The notes beneath the pieces were generated by a model. That model searched no databases, was not told the DNA's origin, and was given only the letters and a program-made list of their open reading frames with translations. Position numbers and translations under genes: made by a program. From Heterocephalus glaber (taxonomy: Eukaryota; Chordata; Mammalia; Rodentia; Bathyergidae): a DNA stretch of 64,000 nt. The DNA lies in the NCBI RefSeq assembly GCF_000247695.1, contig NW_004624747.1, positions 15,072,057 to 15,136,056 of the forward strand. The letters are read 5' to 3'. Shown in pieces: positions 11,264 through 22,315 of this stretch (positions are counted from its first letter, which is position 1; every line of letters starts with the position of its first letter).

Positions 11264-12645
11264 ACTTATTGAAGAAACTCACAGTCATATAGTTTTCAAC
11301 TGACTGGTATAACCTCTGAGTTTATCTATTTCTTCCCTAAAAGCCGGTTATAAAAGAAGAACAGGAATCTCCTTTTGTTCTATGGCTTGAGCAAATTATC
11401 CTTTCTGGGGTCCAATAGCTGCACTCTCCTAACCCACCAGTTATTGAATCCCCACTATGTGCAAGACACAAGGTGAATGAAGTCTCATCTTTACACTGCC
11501 CAGACTGGTTACAAGCCTGCAGAGCAGAAGGTCGCAGGGCTCATATGGCAGAGTAGAAGGACTGGAAAAGGGGGAAGACAGTTGAAGACAAAGACTGAAA
11601 GCTTAGGCTCATTTTGCCAAAGTTGATTTCAGTGCAGCTTGGTACTTTTAAAGCTTCAAATTTAACAAGCTTGACATAATAACAAATCCCATTGCCACTC
11701 TGTCCCCAGCCCCTTACCCAAATAATGCTTCTTAAATATCAAGGGTCTTGTATACCTAAAATGACTGTGGCTCTTCAAAGAGAAAGATAGGTCAGGTTAA
11801 AGACACCACAAAATTAGACTGACATTTTCTAAAACCCCTGTGAGATCCTAATGAACACTGTTCCGTGCAGCCCCCAGGAAAATAATCATACCATGGACAC
11901 GACATTTTGCATACAATTTGAGGGGGATTGTAATTTGCTAAAGGAAATGTATGAACCTTCTACTTAAACTCGCTTGATTTTAGGCTTGTTTGCTTCTCTT
12001 CACACGGAACCCTGTGTACCAACACACACATGGGTGCACGTGCGCATGCACACATACACACACGCACACACACAGAATCTTCAATCACTTCATTTACTTC
12101 TGTAGCTCCAGAAGCAGAATAAATTAACATTTTCCTGGCAGCAAAGTCGAGACATGTTTTGTCTAGAGATTACACAGATTAAATCATCAAATGTCATAAT
12201 CCACCGCCCCCCCCCATGAGGCAGAAAGGTAGACAAGAAAATTGGGAGATAGCTCTCTTAGCCCCAGCGGGGAACTGTAAATTCACTCACAGGGGCATTC
12301 TGGGCCACAGAAACATCCCCGTGCTCCAGCAATTTTCTCCTAGGAAAAGCACTTCTCTGATCTAATTGACACCGTTTAGAGGTAAACACATTTTCTGTGT
12401 GTGTGTTAACTAAAGACTCAGAAAGACCAGAGATAGTGGTGATAGTTATAGCATGTTGTCAGTGTAATTACTGACACTGAATTATATACTTTGTTAAAAT
12501 AGCAAATATATTTGACCACAACACAAAAATTAATGTAAAACTCACATGAATTAAAGTTATTAACTTTTCCCTTGTCCTGTAGTGTTTGGTGTAATGTGTT
12601 AGCGAGGTACTATAGCACATGATATTCTGTTAAGAAAAAGTACTA
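11264..12645. other. Unique block, candidate conserved noncoding DNA
   Basis: No recognised gene. A short CA-rich patch lies at 12029-12074. The stretches 11600-11960 and 12090-12420 show no repeat signature and have an even, low-complexity-free texture like conserved elements in gene deserts. No alignment could be run. Confidence 0.35.
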
Positions 12646-12733
12646 GGGCCAGGGATTTAGCTCAGGGGGTTCACCGCCTGCTGCCCAAGCACAAGGACCT
12701 GAGTTCAATCTCAGGTACCAAAAAAAAAAAAAG
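12646..12733 (+). repeat. ID-like SINE
   Basis: GGGCCAGGGATTTAGCTCAG, GCCCAAGCACAAGGACC, GAGTTCAATCTCAGG and poly-A. The flanks read aaaaagtacta and aaaaagtagta, a nearly intact target duplication. Confidence 0.92.
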
Positions 12734-12827
12734 TAGTAGGTGGGATTTAGGAACTCTGTTTTCTGGCCGTTAAGGTAAGAGTCTGGTGAGTTCTAAGATA
12801 TCAATGTTTTAGTTATGGGTTTCATGG

Positions 12828-12985
12828 AGTATTCATGGAGTACTTACCTTGTACCAGGCAATGTGTTAATGTCTTTACACAAATTACCTCATTCTTCTCT
12901 CGCACAAACCCTACAAATAAGTGTCATATTGCCGAAGGATATATGTGGGTGAACTGAGGAGCAGAGAAAAGGAGAGAGTCAGTTT
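12828..12985 (-). repeat. MIR SINE fossil
   Basis: 'gagtacttaccttgtaccaggcaatgtgttaatg ... cacaaattacctcattc ... ggtgaactgaggagcagag' is reverse-strand MIR. Confidence 0.65.
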
Positions 12986-13188
12986 TAAAAGACCTAGGTT
13001 GTCTTATCTGATATGGGCCCCATGCTTCTAACTACTAGAATTTGTTTTTTGCTGAAGTTTGGACTTAAAATGCTTAACTTTGAATTAAAGAATGCATTTT
13101 GAGAATTTACTTAAACAGTAATAAGGGAGAAGTGAAGTTGTTATCAGTTTCCAAGCAGCTCTGGTCTTTCTGAGTTTACAGTTAAATC

Positions 13189-13223
13189 ACACACACACAG
13201 ACACACACACACACACACACACA
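13189..13223. repeat. (CA)n microsatellite
   Basis: About 17 CA units with one G interruption. Confidence 0.96.
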
Positions 13224-13350
13224 AACACGCCACAAGGCTCTGAATTCCTACATGTGCACAATAGTCCTCTGCAACAATGAATTATGGTCCAAAACATCAA
13301 TAGAGCCACGGTTAAAAAAACCTTGTTCTAGTTTAATAGTCAGCCTATAG

Positions 13351-13431
13351 CAGTGATGGTGAATCTTTTAGAGTTTTCAAGGATAACAAACAGCCCACTG
13401 CAGCACACGTGCCATAGGTTTGCCACCACTG
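13351..13431 (-). mobile_element. hAT-type MITE copy 1 (81 bp)
   Basis: Terminal inverted repeats CAGTGATGGTGAATCTTTTA and (reverse of right end) CAGTGGTGGCAAACCTATGG. It is flanked by gcctatag (13343-13350) and gactatag (13432-13439), an 8-bp target duplication with one mismatch. It is opposite in orientation to the other three copies. Confidence 0.88.
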
Positions 13432-13583
13432 GACTATAGACTAGTTTTTAAACAAATTTCTACAGAATCACAGGATTCCAGAAGAAATTTGCAAATAACA
13501 AAATCCAAACTCATCTCAAAAATTTTTAAATCTGGAAATAATGAAGTTTAGCAGTTCAGTGAGACCATCAAGAACATAGGCTT

Positions 13584-13718
13584 AGCCAGGTGTGATGGTA
13601 CACGCCTGTAATCCCAGCACTCAGGAGGCTGAGATAGGAGGATCAACATGAGGTCAAGGCCAGCCTGAACTACATAGTGAAATACTGTCTCAAAAAGATT
13701 TTAAAAAAAACAAAACAG
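13584..13718 (+). repeat. B1 SINE
   Basis: GCCAGGTGTGATGGTACACG ... CAGGAGGCTGAGATAGGAGG ... TACTGTCTCAAAAAG plus an A-rich tail. Flanked by similar 'aacataggctta' and 'aaacaggctta'. Confidence 0.92.
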
Positions 13719-13723
13719 GCTTA

Positions 13724-13906
13724 GCCCAGCATCATGGTATATGCCTGTAACCACAGCATTGTGGGAAGCTGAGGCAGGAGGATCACAAATTTGAGATTAT
13801 CCTGGATAACTTAGCAAGATCCTGTCTCAAAATTTAAAAGGAATGTGGGGCTAGAGATGTAGCACAGTACAAAGGGCCTGGGTTCAAGCCCCTATACGGG
13901 GTGGGA
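13724..13906 (+). repeat. B1-dID SINE
   Basis: A diverged B1 (GCATCATGGTATATGCCTG ... GATCCTGTCTCAAAATT) is fused to an ID half (GGGGCTAGAGATGTAGCAC ... GGGTTCAAGCCCC), followed by a GAGA-rich tail to about 13935. Confidence 0.88.
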
Positions 13907-14371
13907 GAGAGACCAGAGACAGAGACAGAGAAAGAACAAGAATATAGCTTTTCCATCTCTCTGCTTTACTACCCTGGAACACACCAACTCTTATGCTCAC
14001 ACTTGGTTTCTCATGGTCCGCAGTGATTGCTGCAGATCCAGGCATCATACCCTCACACATCCACGTACAAAAGTAGGAAAAACCAGTTCTCTCTCATCTT
14101 TGTACAAGAGGAAAACCTATCCCAGCATTCATGCAGCAAACTTCCTTCTCGATTGCATTCAAGGTTCCATCACATGCTCGTGCCTAAAGAAATCATTAGT
14201 TAAGAAATCGCCATGCTAGGGAAAGGCTAATCAAAGTTTATCCTCTAAGACTACACAGGTACCACCTTCTCTGGGCTCACGAGAGGACGAACGTCCAAAC
14301 AATACCAGATGTTGAAGGAACTAAGCTAACCTGAGGTTGTTTCATTCACTGGTGCTCTAAAGTTAGTTTAC

Positions 14372-14765
14372 TTGTCACTTGGTTTCAGGTGCAAATGATA
14401 AAAACCTAGTTGGGATTTTAAAAGAGAATATTATCAGCTCACATAATGGAGAAGTCCGGGGATAGACACTGGCTTCAGATACACCTGAATCCTGGTGGTC
14501 AAATGTTATCACTAAAATGTGGCCTTGCTCTCTGCAGCTCTCAGTTCTTCTTTCCCCTGAATTGGCTTTCATCTCAGGATGGTTCTCCCCTGTTGGTGAT
14601 AACAGGACCAAAACAAGGTCCTGGAACTAAGTCTCTGACTTTGATCCCTCTGGCTTGATCCACATGTCAGTTGCTGGACAAATCAGTATCCTGATTGGCT
14701 GAATCATATTCTTCTCCCCAGCTTAGGGGAGGGATGTACTATAACCAGGAAGGGTAACAGGTGGT
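14372..14765. other. Unassigned ancient repeat-like sequence
   Basis: Patterns such as TATTATCAGCTCACATAATG, CCTGATTGGCTGAATC and 'ggcttcagatacacctg' recall the tail of an old L1-type or LTR repeat, but I cannot name it. Frames at 14375-14611 (minus) and 14446-14658 (plus) overlap each other and look spurious. Confidence 0.35.
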
Positions 14766-14861
14766 GGATTTGCAAAAAACAACAACACATACTACATAAA
14801 TACTTGAAAAAAATTACATATTTTTGCCTCTAGGTAACCTAGATATTGTAAAGTGCATCAG

Positions 14862-14950
14862 TTCATTTCACAAACATTTGTTGAATGCTAACCATGTGCC
14901 AGACACAGTATATTGGGGAAGTAAATAAGACATAACCTCTTCCACAGAGG
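14862..14950 (-). repeat. L2 LINE 3' end fossil
   Basis: 'tcatttcacaaacatttgttgaatgctaaccatgtgccagacacagtat' is the reverse-strand L2 end. Confidence 0.6.
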
Positions 14951-15045
14951 ATGCTAGTCCTCTGCCACTGGCCCACTGTGTGACCCTGAATGGGCTCCTT
15001 GACCTTGCAGATTCTCCAACTCATCATCTGTAACAGGAAACAGCC
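14951..15045 (+). repeat. MIR SINE fossil
   Basis: 'actgtgtgaccctgaatgggctccttgacc..' through 'aactcatcatctgtaacagg' follows the MIR core. Confidence 0.6.
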
Positions 15046-16147
15046 AGCACCCTTGATTTCTGAGCAGCTTTCTTATGCTACATTCAATTAATTTTGACTT
15101 CTTTCCTGCCAACTGCTTAAGATATTTTTTTCTAGATGTTACCAAGCAGACTGATTTGATTCTACTTGCACGGCTTGTCACCCACCATGTAGGAACAAAG
15201 GAGATAGGAGTGAAGTCCACTATGAGGCCCTCGATGATGGCATGTCTGAATTTGGGCATCCAGGGTTCACTGACCACAGCTCAGACAGCTGGTGGGTGAC
15301 CACTGTCAGTAAGCCCAGTGGGGAAAGGGGATCTGCACAGGGGAGGGGGGAGGCACCACTGGGGAGGAAGCTCTGCACTACAGACATTACTTGTACTACT
15401 CACTTCCCAGTCTCTGGGAGAGCTGCTTCCAAGCCAGACAAGGTAGCTTTTGCAGATTGCAAGCTAAAATTAGCAGCAGATCTGAAGCTGACTCCTTCAG
15501 ACTGATTGCAGGGCCCTGAAGGTGCTGCCTTCTCCTGATTACTCATGATGCTGGCTTGCAAGGAAATAGTGTCAGGTGCTTAAAATGTTTAGTGACCCTT
15601 AAAAGACAAAATACTGTAGCCAAGTAATAATCCTTTACTTTTTCCCCTAAGTGACAAGCATAGTCAGAGGTAAGAAGCTAATGGCTTCACATGGGGAGTG
15701 GGGCAGCTTGGGCACTGCACAACATTAGGAAATGACATGCATGTTGCAGTCTAGGAACTCTAGGTGAGTGGTGCCCCCTAGAGTTACAGTGTTGAACCTA
15801 TTCAACTATGTGAGGCAGAACTTAATGCTGAGACCAAAATGTAAGCGGAAAAGGCTGCCAATGGCAGGAATCCAGAGAATGTCAATCAACCAACACATAA
15901 TTAGTTTGGATAACAGCAGAGTCTGCAGGTGCCCTGCCCATATCCCAAAAGGCCACCTATAGTCCTTTCCTATGCATGGGTGTGGCTTCCTGTGTCTCTT
16001 GATCTAAAGATGTTCTCTAGATACAGGGTGGCCCGGAGGTACCCAGGAAATACTGCTCCCAAGAGCAACTCTCAATAAATACACTGACCATTGTGGGACC
16101 ACTCTGAGTTATTTTCTCCTGTCTCTGTGAAAGGTCTTCAGTCCTAT
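15046..16147. other. Intergenic, no gene recognised
   Basis: No supported exon or repeat. Overlapping short frames on both strands (14954-15505) have no family features. A possible minus-strand CTCF-like motif lies at 15769-15785. Confidence 0.5.
15769..15785 (-). promoter_or_regulatory. Weak CTCF-like motif
   Basis: Minus-strand ACTCTAGGGGGCACCA resembles the CTCF core (CCACYAGRGGGCRC) but departs at the left end. Confidence 0.25.
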
Positions 16148-16377
16148 ATGGCTGCCATTAGCCACATGAGAATGTTGAGCACTTGAAATGTGCCTAGTCC
16201 AAAAGGGGAAGAATGAAATAAAAACATCTCAAAGACTTGGTATGGAAAAAAAAAAAAAAAAGAATGTAGTACATCTCACTTACAACTTTTATATTGATCA
16301 CACGCTGGGATGAATTAAAGACATTATTAATGTAAATATTATCTGTTTCTTCTTACCTTTGTAATGTGGCTCCCAGA
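16148..16377. mobile_element. MER5-like hAT-Charlie remnant
   Basis: 'gccattagccacatgagaatg', 'gttgagcacttgaaatgtgcctagtcc', 'tttatattgatcacacgctg' and 'taatgtggctccc' parallel the element at 3297-3605. A poly-A run at 16245-16261 interrupts it. Confidence 0.65.
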
Positions 16378-16615
16378 TTTGGATGTGCACATGAGGCCTG
16401 CGTTATCTCTGTTGAATACAGGAGTCATAGAGGGTCCCCAGCAAGACTGTGCTCAGTGGCAACTCACTCTCTTGTCACACCTTTTTTTTTGTCCTTTTCT
16501 TTTGTCTCACATTCCTTCTCCTTACGTGTGATTATTTCTGAAATAAATTAATTACACCCAAACTTTGTCTTGAGGCATGCTTTGGGGGTAACCCAAACTA
16601 AGAAATAGACCTACT
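16378..16615 (+). mobile_element. Possible LTR fragment
   Basis: The 3' part, 'tgaggcatgctttgggggtaacccaaactaagaaatag', resembles the end of a mammalian LTR, with AATAAATTAATT upstream as a polyadenylation-like region. Family unknown. Confidence 0.35.
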
Positions 16616-16721
16616 GTGTACAGGGACCTATCTTGATACCCACCTTTCCTTATATTCAGTTTGAGTATGGTTACCTGGGGGAGATAAAGACACCAACACT
16701 GCAGGTTAAATGCCTGATTTT

Positions 16722-16872
16722 GTTTTGTTTTGTTCTGAGTCAGGGTCTCGCCCTGTAATTCAGGCTGGCCTTGAATTCATGATGTAGCCCAGGCTGGCCG
16801 TGAACTCGTGGCAATTCTCCTACCTCAGCCTCCGAGTACTTAGATTACAGGCATGCACCACCATGCCCAGCA
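16722..16872 (-). repeat. B1 SINE with internal duplication
   Basis: A B1 in which CAGGCTGGCCTTGAATTCAT and CAGGCTGGCCGTGAACTCGT occur in tandem, an internal duplication of about 30 bp. A perfect 14-bp target duplication, AAATGCCTGATTTT, flanks it at 16708-16721 and 16873-16886. Confidence 0.94.
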
Positions 16873-17144
16873 AAATGCCTGATTTTAATAACAGAACAAG
16901 AGATGTGCATGATTACCTGGCGAGTATGTAGTACAGAGTGTCAGAAGAAATTACATTAATACAAAGTACTGTGAACCAGGAAGGAGATTCTGCTCAGTCC
17001 CATAAGATCTAACTGCTGCCCAGTTTGCTGCCAGAGAACAATTGAGAGATGTGAAGCTTGAGCAAGGTCCTAGACTCAAGGACTGACTTTTATGCATGAC
17101 ATCAACCATGCATTTTATTTTGTGGGGAATATGCTTTCAATTAC

Positions 17145-17222
17145 AGTGTGTGTGTGTCTATGTGTGTGTCTGTCTGTCTGTCTGTCTGTGTCTGTGTGTG
17201 TCTGTGTATGTCTATGTGTGTG
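17145..17222. repeat. (TG)n/(TCTG)n compound microsatellite
   Basis: Mixed GT and CTGT units over about 78 bases, inside non-genic DNA. Confidence 0.95.
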
Positions 17223-17734
17223 CTTTAAGAGTGAGGGAGGGTACTAGACTTGATTCTCTTGTTTCATTCATTTTCCTGTAAACAAAGCTAGCAGGGAGAT
17301 GCAGATGTATTTCAGAGAACCCAAACAAAACACGCTTTCCACAAAATGATCAAATGCTCTACCCGCTACCCATTAGCCCTGTCCTATCTGTGACTGAGAT
17401 GAGCAATTGTGCCATTGTCATGGGTGGGGTACATTGTAGCAGCATTGCTGATGCTTGCAAAGCACCAGGCACTGTGGATACTGCAGTGCAGGAAGCAAAG
17501 TAAATGACCTATAGCTTTCAGGAAGAAGACACAAACCCCACCATCATCCAGTCCTTGAAAGCAGGCAGTTAAATCAACCAAAGAGGGCCATAAAAGAAAT
17601 AATTTAAATGTCCTGAAGAACCAACATTTTAGCAGAATTACTCAGTCTTCCATTTTCTCGTCTTCTATATAAGAATGACAATTATTTTTTAAATGATTTT
17701 TTTTAAAAAAGAGCTGAACTTGAGAGTATGCCAA

Positions 17735-18252
17735 TAAAGCAGTCACACACCGCATCGTAATGTTTTGGTCAATGATGGACCACGTATACAATGACAACAG
17801 AACTGAAAAATTCCTATCACTTATCGACATCATAGCACCAAAGCACAATGCATTACTCACATGTTTGTGGTGCAACTAGTGTAAACAAATCTATTGAGCT
17901 GCCAGTTGCATAAAAGTCTAGCACACATGGCTATGTACAGCATGTAATACTTAATAATGACAAACTGTTATGTTACTGGTTTATGTATTTATTATACTAT
18001 ATTTTGTATCATTATTTTACAATGTATTCCTTATCAAGAAATAAGTGAAATGCTATGCTGTGTTATGACAGCAGCGGCCTCATACATCTCATGTCTACTG
18101 TGTCTCTTGACTGCATTGAGAAGCCACATTGAATGATTGACCTGCACCATCTAGCTTTCCGTAAGTACACGCTGTGATGTTCACACAACAGCAAAATCAC
18201 CTAAAGATGTATTTCTCAGAATGTAACTCCATTGTTAAGTGACACATGACTG
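17735..18252. mobile_element. Ancient DNA transposon remnant
   Basis: A 500-bp block with strings I associate with an abundant mammalian DNA transposon: CACATGTTTGTGGTGCAACT, ACTGTTATGTTACTGGTTTA, and an end 'tcagaatgtaactccattgttaagtgacacatgactg' mirrored by 'cacaccgcatcgtaatgttttggtcaatgatgg'. Family assignment (Tigger-like) is uncertain. Confidence 0.5.
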
Positions 18253-18812
18253 GATCCATTTCCTCTGCAGAAGAGCAAATCCATTTTTTCTTCTGTGGGT
18301 GCTGTCCAAGGTACTGATAGGCTTCTCTTGGGAGCACAGTTGGGATTTGTACAGAACTCCTCCATAGCCTAAGATGATCACCCACAATAAGGAGGTGGTC
18401 ATCACTGTCTATGCTGATGACTGTGCATGTTATACATAGCATTTCTTTCATTTATTCTTACTTCAAATGTCCTGTTCTGATTTAAAGATAAGTCCCTTTA
18501 AAGTACATAGAATCAGGGAATTAAGGTTTTTCCATTAATTCAGTTGAAAAGACTGGAAAGTACATTTCATCCCATTGATGATATTCTTTCTTATGCCCAG
18601 CTGAAATCTCTCCTGTTTGAATGCAGAAGTTCAAATTCAAATGTCTACAAGGACGACGGGGTAAAGTAAATGACTAAAATAGGACATTTTAAATAGCAGC
18701 TGCTATGGCTCCAATTGGGGGAGACAATAGACACGAGCAGACCAGCTAACAGGAGAGCACTGCTCTGTCCAAAGGGAAAGGCTTCCACTGAGCTCCTGCC
18801 ATGGGGCCCAGC

Positions 18813-18874
18813 AGGTTATCTACTTACTCAAGAGAAGTCCCAGTCCTGCAAGGTTATCTACTTACTCAAGAGAA
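18813..18874 (+). repeat. 24-bp direct repeat, 38-bp period
   Basis: AGGTTATCTACTTACTCAAG plus AGAA occurs at 18813-18836 and 18851-18874, a recent small tandem duplication. Confidence 0.93.
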
Positions 18875-19409
18875 ATGAAAAACGCTCTCACTTTTAAACT
18901 TCTTAAAGTATGTAATTCGATTTCTTAAACTTCACAGAGTAAGCCAAAGGAAATATCCCTGGATGGAATCCTACCCACAGACTGCCACTTAGCAACCTAT
19001 TTGATGCAAACCCTCTTCTTGGAGATCTTACACACCTTGAGGGTTAGAAGATGAAAGTGGGTATTTTCCTTCCCTTTGCACAGATGGGGAAATGAAGGTA
19101 CAAAACAAAAATTAAGATTTCAAGTTCACTGGAAGAATTGAGAACACAGGCCCAAACATCTGTTACCAAGTACACTAAATTAAAAATGAGTATTAGATCA
19201 TTACAGTGCATGAGCACTTGGAAAGGAAGTTCACTTTAGAAAAAAATGTATGAATGATTGAGAGTAGTACCTAGTATGGGCTGAGTGCTTTATAAACATA
19301 TATTGTAGACACTGCTGAGCAAACGTCAGCTCATGGACATATCATGGTTGTTCATCATAGCAACTCTTTATAAAGCATTTTTAATCATATCAACTGTGAA
19401 TTACTTTAA
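18875..19409. other. Intergenic, nothing recognised
   Basis: AT-rich unique DNA without supported features. Confidence 0.5.
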
Positions 19410-19530
19410 CAAGCAGATTGCCAGCTGTATGACATTCTCTCAGGCTCAGTTCTAACCTGTAAAACAGGAACCATATCTAACGTGACCATTTGTGAGGAAG
19501 ATGTGATAGTACACTATGCCATACCTACAT
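19410..19530 (+). repeat. MIR SINE fossil
   Basis: 'cagctgtatgacattctctcagg..' and 'taacctgtaaaacaggaacc' followed by 'gtgaggaagatgtgatag' fit diverged MIR. Confidence 0.5.
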
Positions 19531-19620
19531 TAAGTATAAATGCACACACAGACATACCCTTTATATAAATATATATATAAATAGACATAAATATAGATAT
19601 ATGGATACACAGAAATAATA

Positions 19621-20058
19621 CAGTCGACCCTGCATATCTGATAGTTTCACGATCACCAGCCACAAATTACATACTGTGCAGTTAGGGCTCTAATAGTTGT
19701 ATCTGTAATGAACACATACAGACTTTTATTTCTTGTCATTATTCCCTAAGCAATACATTGTGACAAATACAGCCCATTTACATCGTATTAGGTGTTACAA
19801 GTAACCAGGGATCATTTAAAGTATGCAGGAAGAACCAAATAAGTTACATGCAAATGCTGTATGTCATTTTATATAACAGATTTGAGAATCTAGATTTTGA
19901 TATCTGTTTTTGTTTTTTTTTTGTTACCGGGGATTGAACTCAGGTCCTTGCGCTTGTGCAGCAAGTGACAAAACCACTGAGCTAAATCCCCGGCCCTAGA
20001 TTTTGATATCTGAAAGGAGTCCTAGAACAAATCTCTTGTGAATACCAAGGAACGACCA
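19621..20058. mobile_element. Tigger (MER2-type) DNA transposon, interrupted by an ID SINE
   Basis: The left end CAGTCGACCCTGCATATCTG and the right end AATACCAAGGAACGACCA are the inverted Tigger termini, each next to TA. Without the SINE the element is about 330 bp and non-coding. Confidence 0.82.
19907..19995 (-). repeat. ID-like SINE nested in Tigger
   Basis: A full divergent-type ID body in reverse. A perfect 17-bp target duplication, CTAGATTTTGATATCTG, lies at 19890-19906 and 19996-20012, so the SINE entered the Tigger copy after it was fixed here. Confidence 0.96.
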
Positions 20059-20182
20059 TACTTATATTTATATAAGACCCATTTTGGTAATTGTTTGACA
20101 GAATACTATTCTGGAAGTTAGGAGAATATAGTAGAGACAGACAAAGTTTAATGAAAGGTCACAAGTTTGGAATACATCCAAA

Positions 20183-20410
20183 CTGAGTTGGAATCTAGTT
20201 CTCTCACTTAGCAGCTCAGCCACCCTGGTAAATTACTTAAACTGTTTAATAATAACTACCCTTAATAGGGCTGTTATAAAAATTAATAATTGAGTACTTA
20301 CCCCATGTCAGGCAATATGCCAAGCAATTCACTTACATGTGCTTACTTTATTTACATACAGTGCTTAGCATTGCCTGGATTATAGTAAGTGCTCAGGAAA
20401 TAGTAAGGGA
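20183..20410 (+). repeat. MIR SINE fossil
   Basis: 'gttctctcacttagcagctcagccaccctggtaaattacttaaac' and later 'agtgcttagcattgcctggattatagtaagtgctcagg' follow MIR core and tail. Confidence 0.65.
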
Positions 20411-20605
20411 TATTACTATTAACATATCAGAACGGCAACACGGCACTTAACATTGCTCAGGAGACCTTGTGAGTGTAACATGGAAAAGTAGGGTGGTTAA
20501 AAGTTGATGAATTGGGTCAGTAAAAGATTTCAACATACACGGAGAAAATATTGAATAACAGCTGAGAACCAAAAGGGGCTTGAATGAGAATGCAAAGCTG
20601 GATCA

Positions 20606-20815
20606 GAAAACTTCTTCTATAAAAAGCCAGACAGGAAATATTTTCAGCTTTGTGGCCTAGACATTCTCTGTCACAACTGCTCAACTCTGTCTTTCCAATG
20701 TGAAAGCTGTCACAGCTCTCTGTGGGTGTAGCTGCATTCCAATAAAACTTTATTTACAAAAACAGGTGGCAGCTGGATTTGGTCTGTGAATCTTGATTCA
20801 CTGACCCCTAGTCTA
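20606..20815. mobile_element. hAT (Charlie-related) DNA transposon remnant
   Basis: 'aaaagccagacaggaaatattttcagctttgtgg', 'cactgctcaactctg', ATTCCAATAAAACTTTATTTAC AAAAACAGGTGG and the end 'ctgacccctag' are hallmarks of an old hAT family with a GGGGTC-type terminus. Confidence 0.65.
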
Positions 20816-22160
20816 GAATAAAAAGGTTATGGCATGCAGTAGAATAAACATAAAGTACGTGATGTAACATAAGAAAGCAACTGCACAAGCACTTAAATTC
20901 CTGGAATTAAAAAAAAAAATCCTGGAATTTAATTCAAACCTCAGGACAAGCATGGACATAGGATACCAAAATAGAAACAAAATTACTTAAAGTGACCTTA
21001 GGCCCCCCAAAAAACCAAAATGCTACCTTAGTCTGTTCTGGAAGGACAGGCCTTGGCCAGTTCCTGTTAGAACTACAACATGTTTAGCTGAGCCTCATGA
21101 CAGAAAACCTAGTCAACTGCTAATGCCTGCCAAGAACACAATGGGAAAGGATCTTGAGACCTCATCTGAGCCTAGAGAGAACGAGGGCCATGAGTGATTA
21201 GTAATGTCTGCCATGGCTGTAGCAAGGAGGATAGTGATGAGTATGCCACATAATTACCATCCTTAAAACCGTATCACATGAGAGAGGTTAGGTGGTAAAC
21301 AAATGAAATTTGTTACCCTCAGTAAGTTGTATAGCACAGATACAATTATCTTCAAGATGGTAAGACCCTACTACTCTTCCTAAATACTAATTTAATCTCA
21401 CTAATAACAGACATGATAAATCTGAAATGTTTTTTAATCACAGCACAGCAGGGCGCTGGACTAGGTCACCTCTGAGTAGTCTTCCCAGCCCTGCATGGGA
21501 TTCTGATTTTTCAGGATGCCTCATTGTACTATCACAGCTGTGTTCCAGGTGGCTTAGCCTTTTCAACAGCTTTGCTTTGAAGATGTCATGAATATTTAAA
21601 TATACTTTAGGCTAAACATTTTTCACACTTCTCAATTCACCTACAGTCCAGAGCTGGGTTTTGTTTTGCAAGAAGCTCCATTTTTGTGATGTTGTACATT
21701 GCACATATGCATCTAAACTCATAGGCATTGTGTTAAACACACACATTCGGACCTTCAAGGTGTGTATATATAAATTCCCTCCCTTAAATCCTGAGACTGG
21801 GCTCTGAAGTCAAAGCCTGCAATTAAGGCCACTGACATGACTTCAGGTCCAAATCAGCAGCTTTGAGATAAGGATGTACTGATTATTTGGGAATGATCTA
21901 TAATGTTCCCACTATAATTATTCATAGGCTATGACCTCAGAACCACACTAGCTATGAGAAAGCTAATGCCCCCTTCATTGTCTTGATAATAAGGAGCTGA
22001 ATGAGTCACAAAAGGTCCCAGAGAGAGGCAGGGGGAAGGCATGGCATTGAGTATTGTAGTAGAGTGCTGGTTAAATACACATAGATATGTGTATTTTTTT
22101 TCTCTACATATAAATTTTCTCTTTTCCATGAAATCCCACTAAAACAAGCATAAAGGCATT
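20816..22160. other. Unique block with candidate conserved noncoding DNA
   Basis: No exon recognised. The part 21420-21910 has no repeat signature and carries clustered TF-like words (CAGCTGTGTTCC, TTTAAATATACTTTAGG, TATAATTATTCATAGG). Conservation is not testable here. Confidence 0.35.
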
Positions 22161-22184
22161 TAAAAAAAAAAAAAAAAAAAAAAG
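22161..22184. repeat. Poly-A tract
   Basis: About 23 consecutive A without a recognisable SINE body upstream. Confidence 0.9.
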
Positions 22185-22315
22185 GACAAATTCACCAGAG
22201 TGAAGAGAATTGGAAAGGAAAAAATCCAATCGTAGAAACTGAATATAAACCTCAGTGAAGAAAGCTGAGAATCATGGATTAGAAATACTAGGGCCTCTAG
22301 AAATGTAGATAAAGG

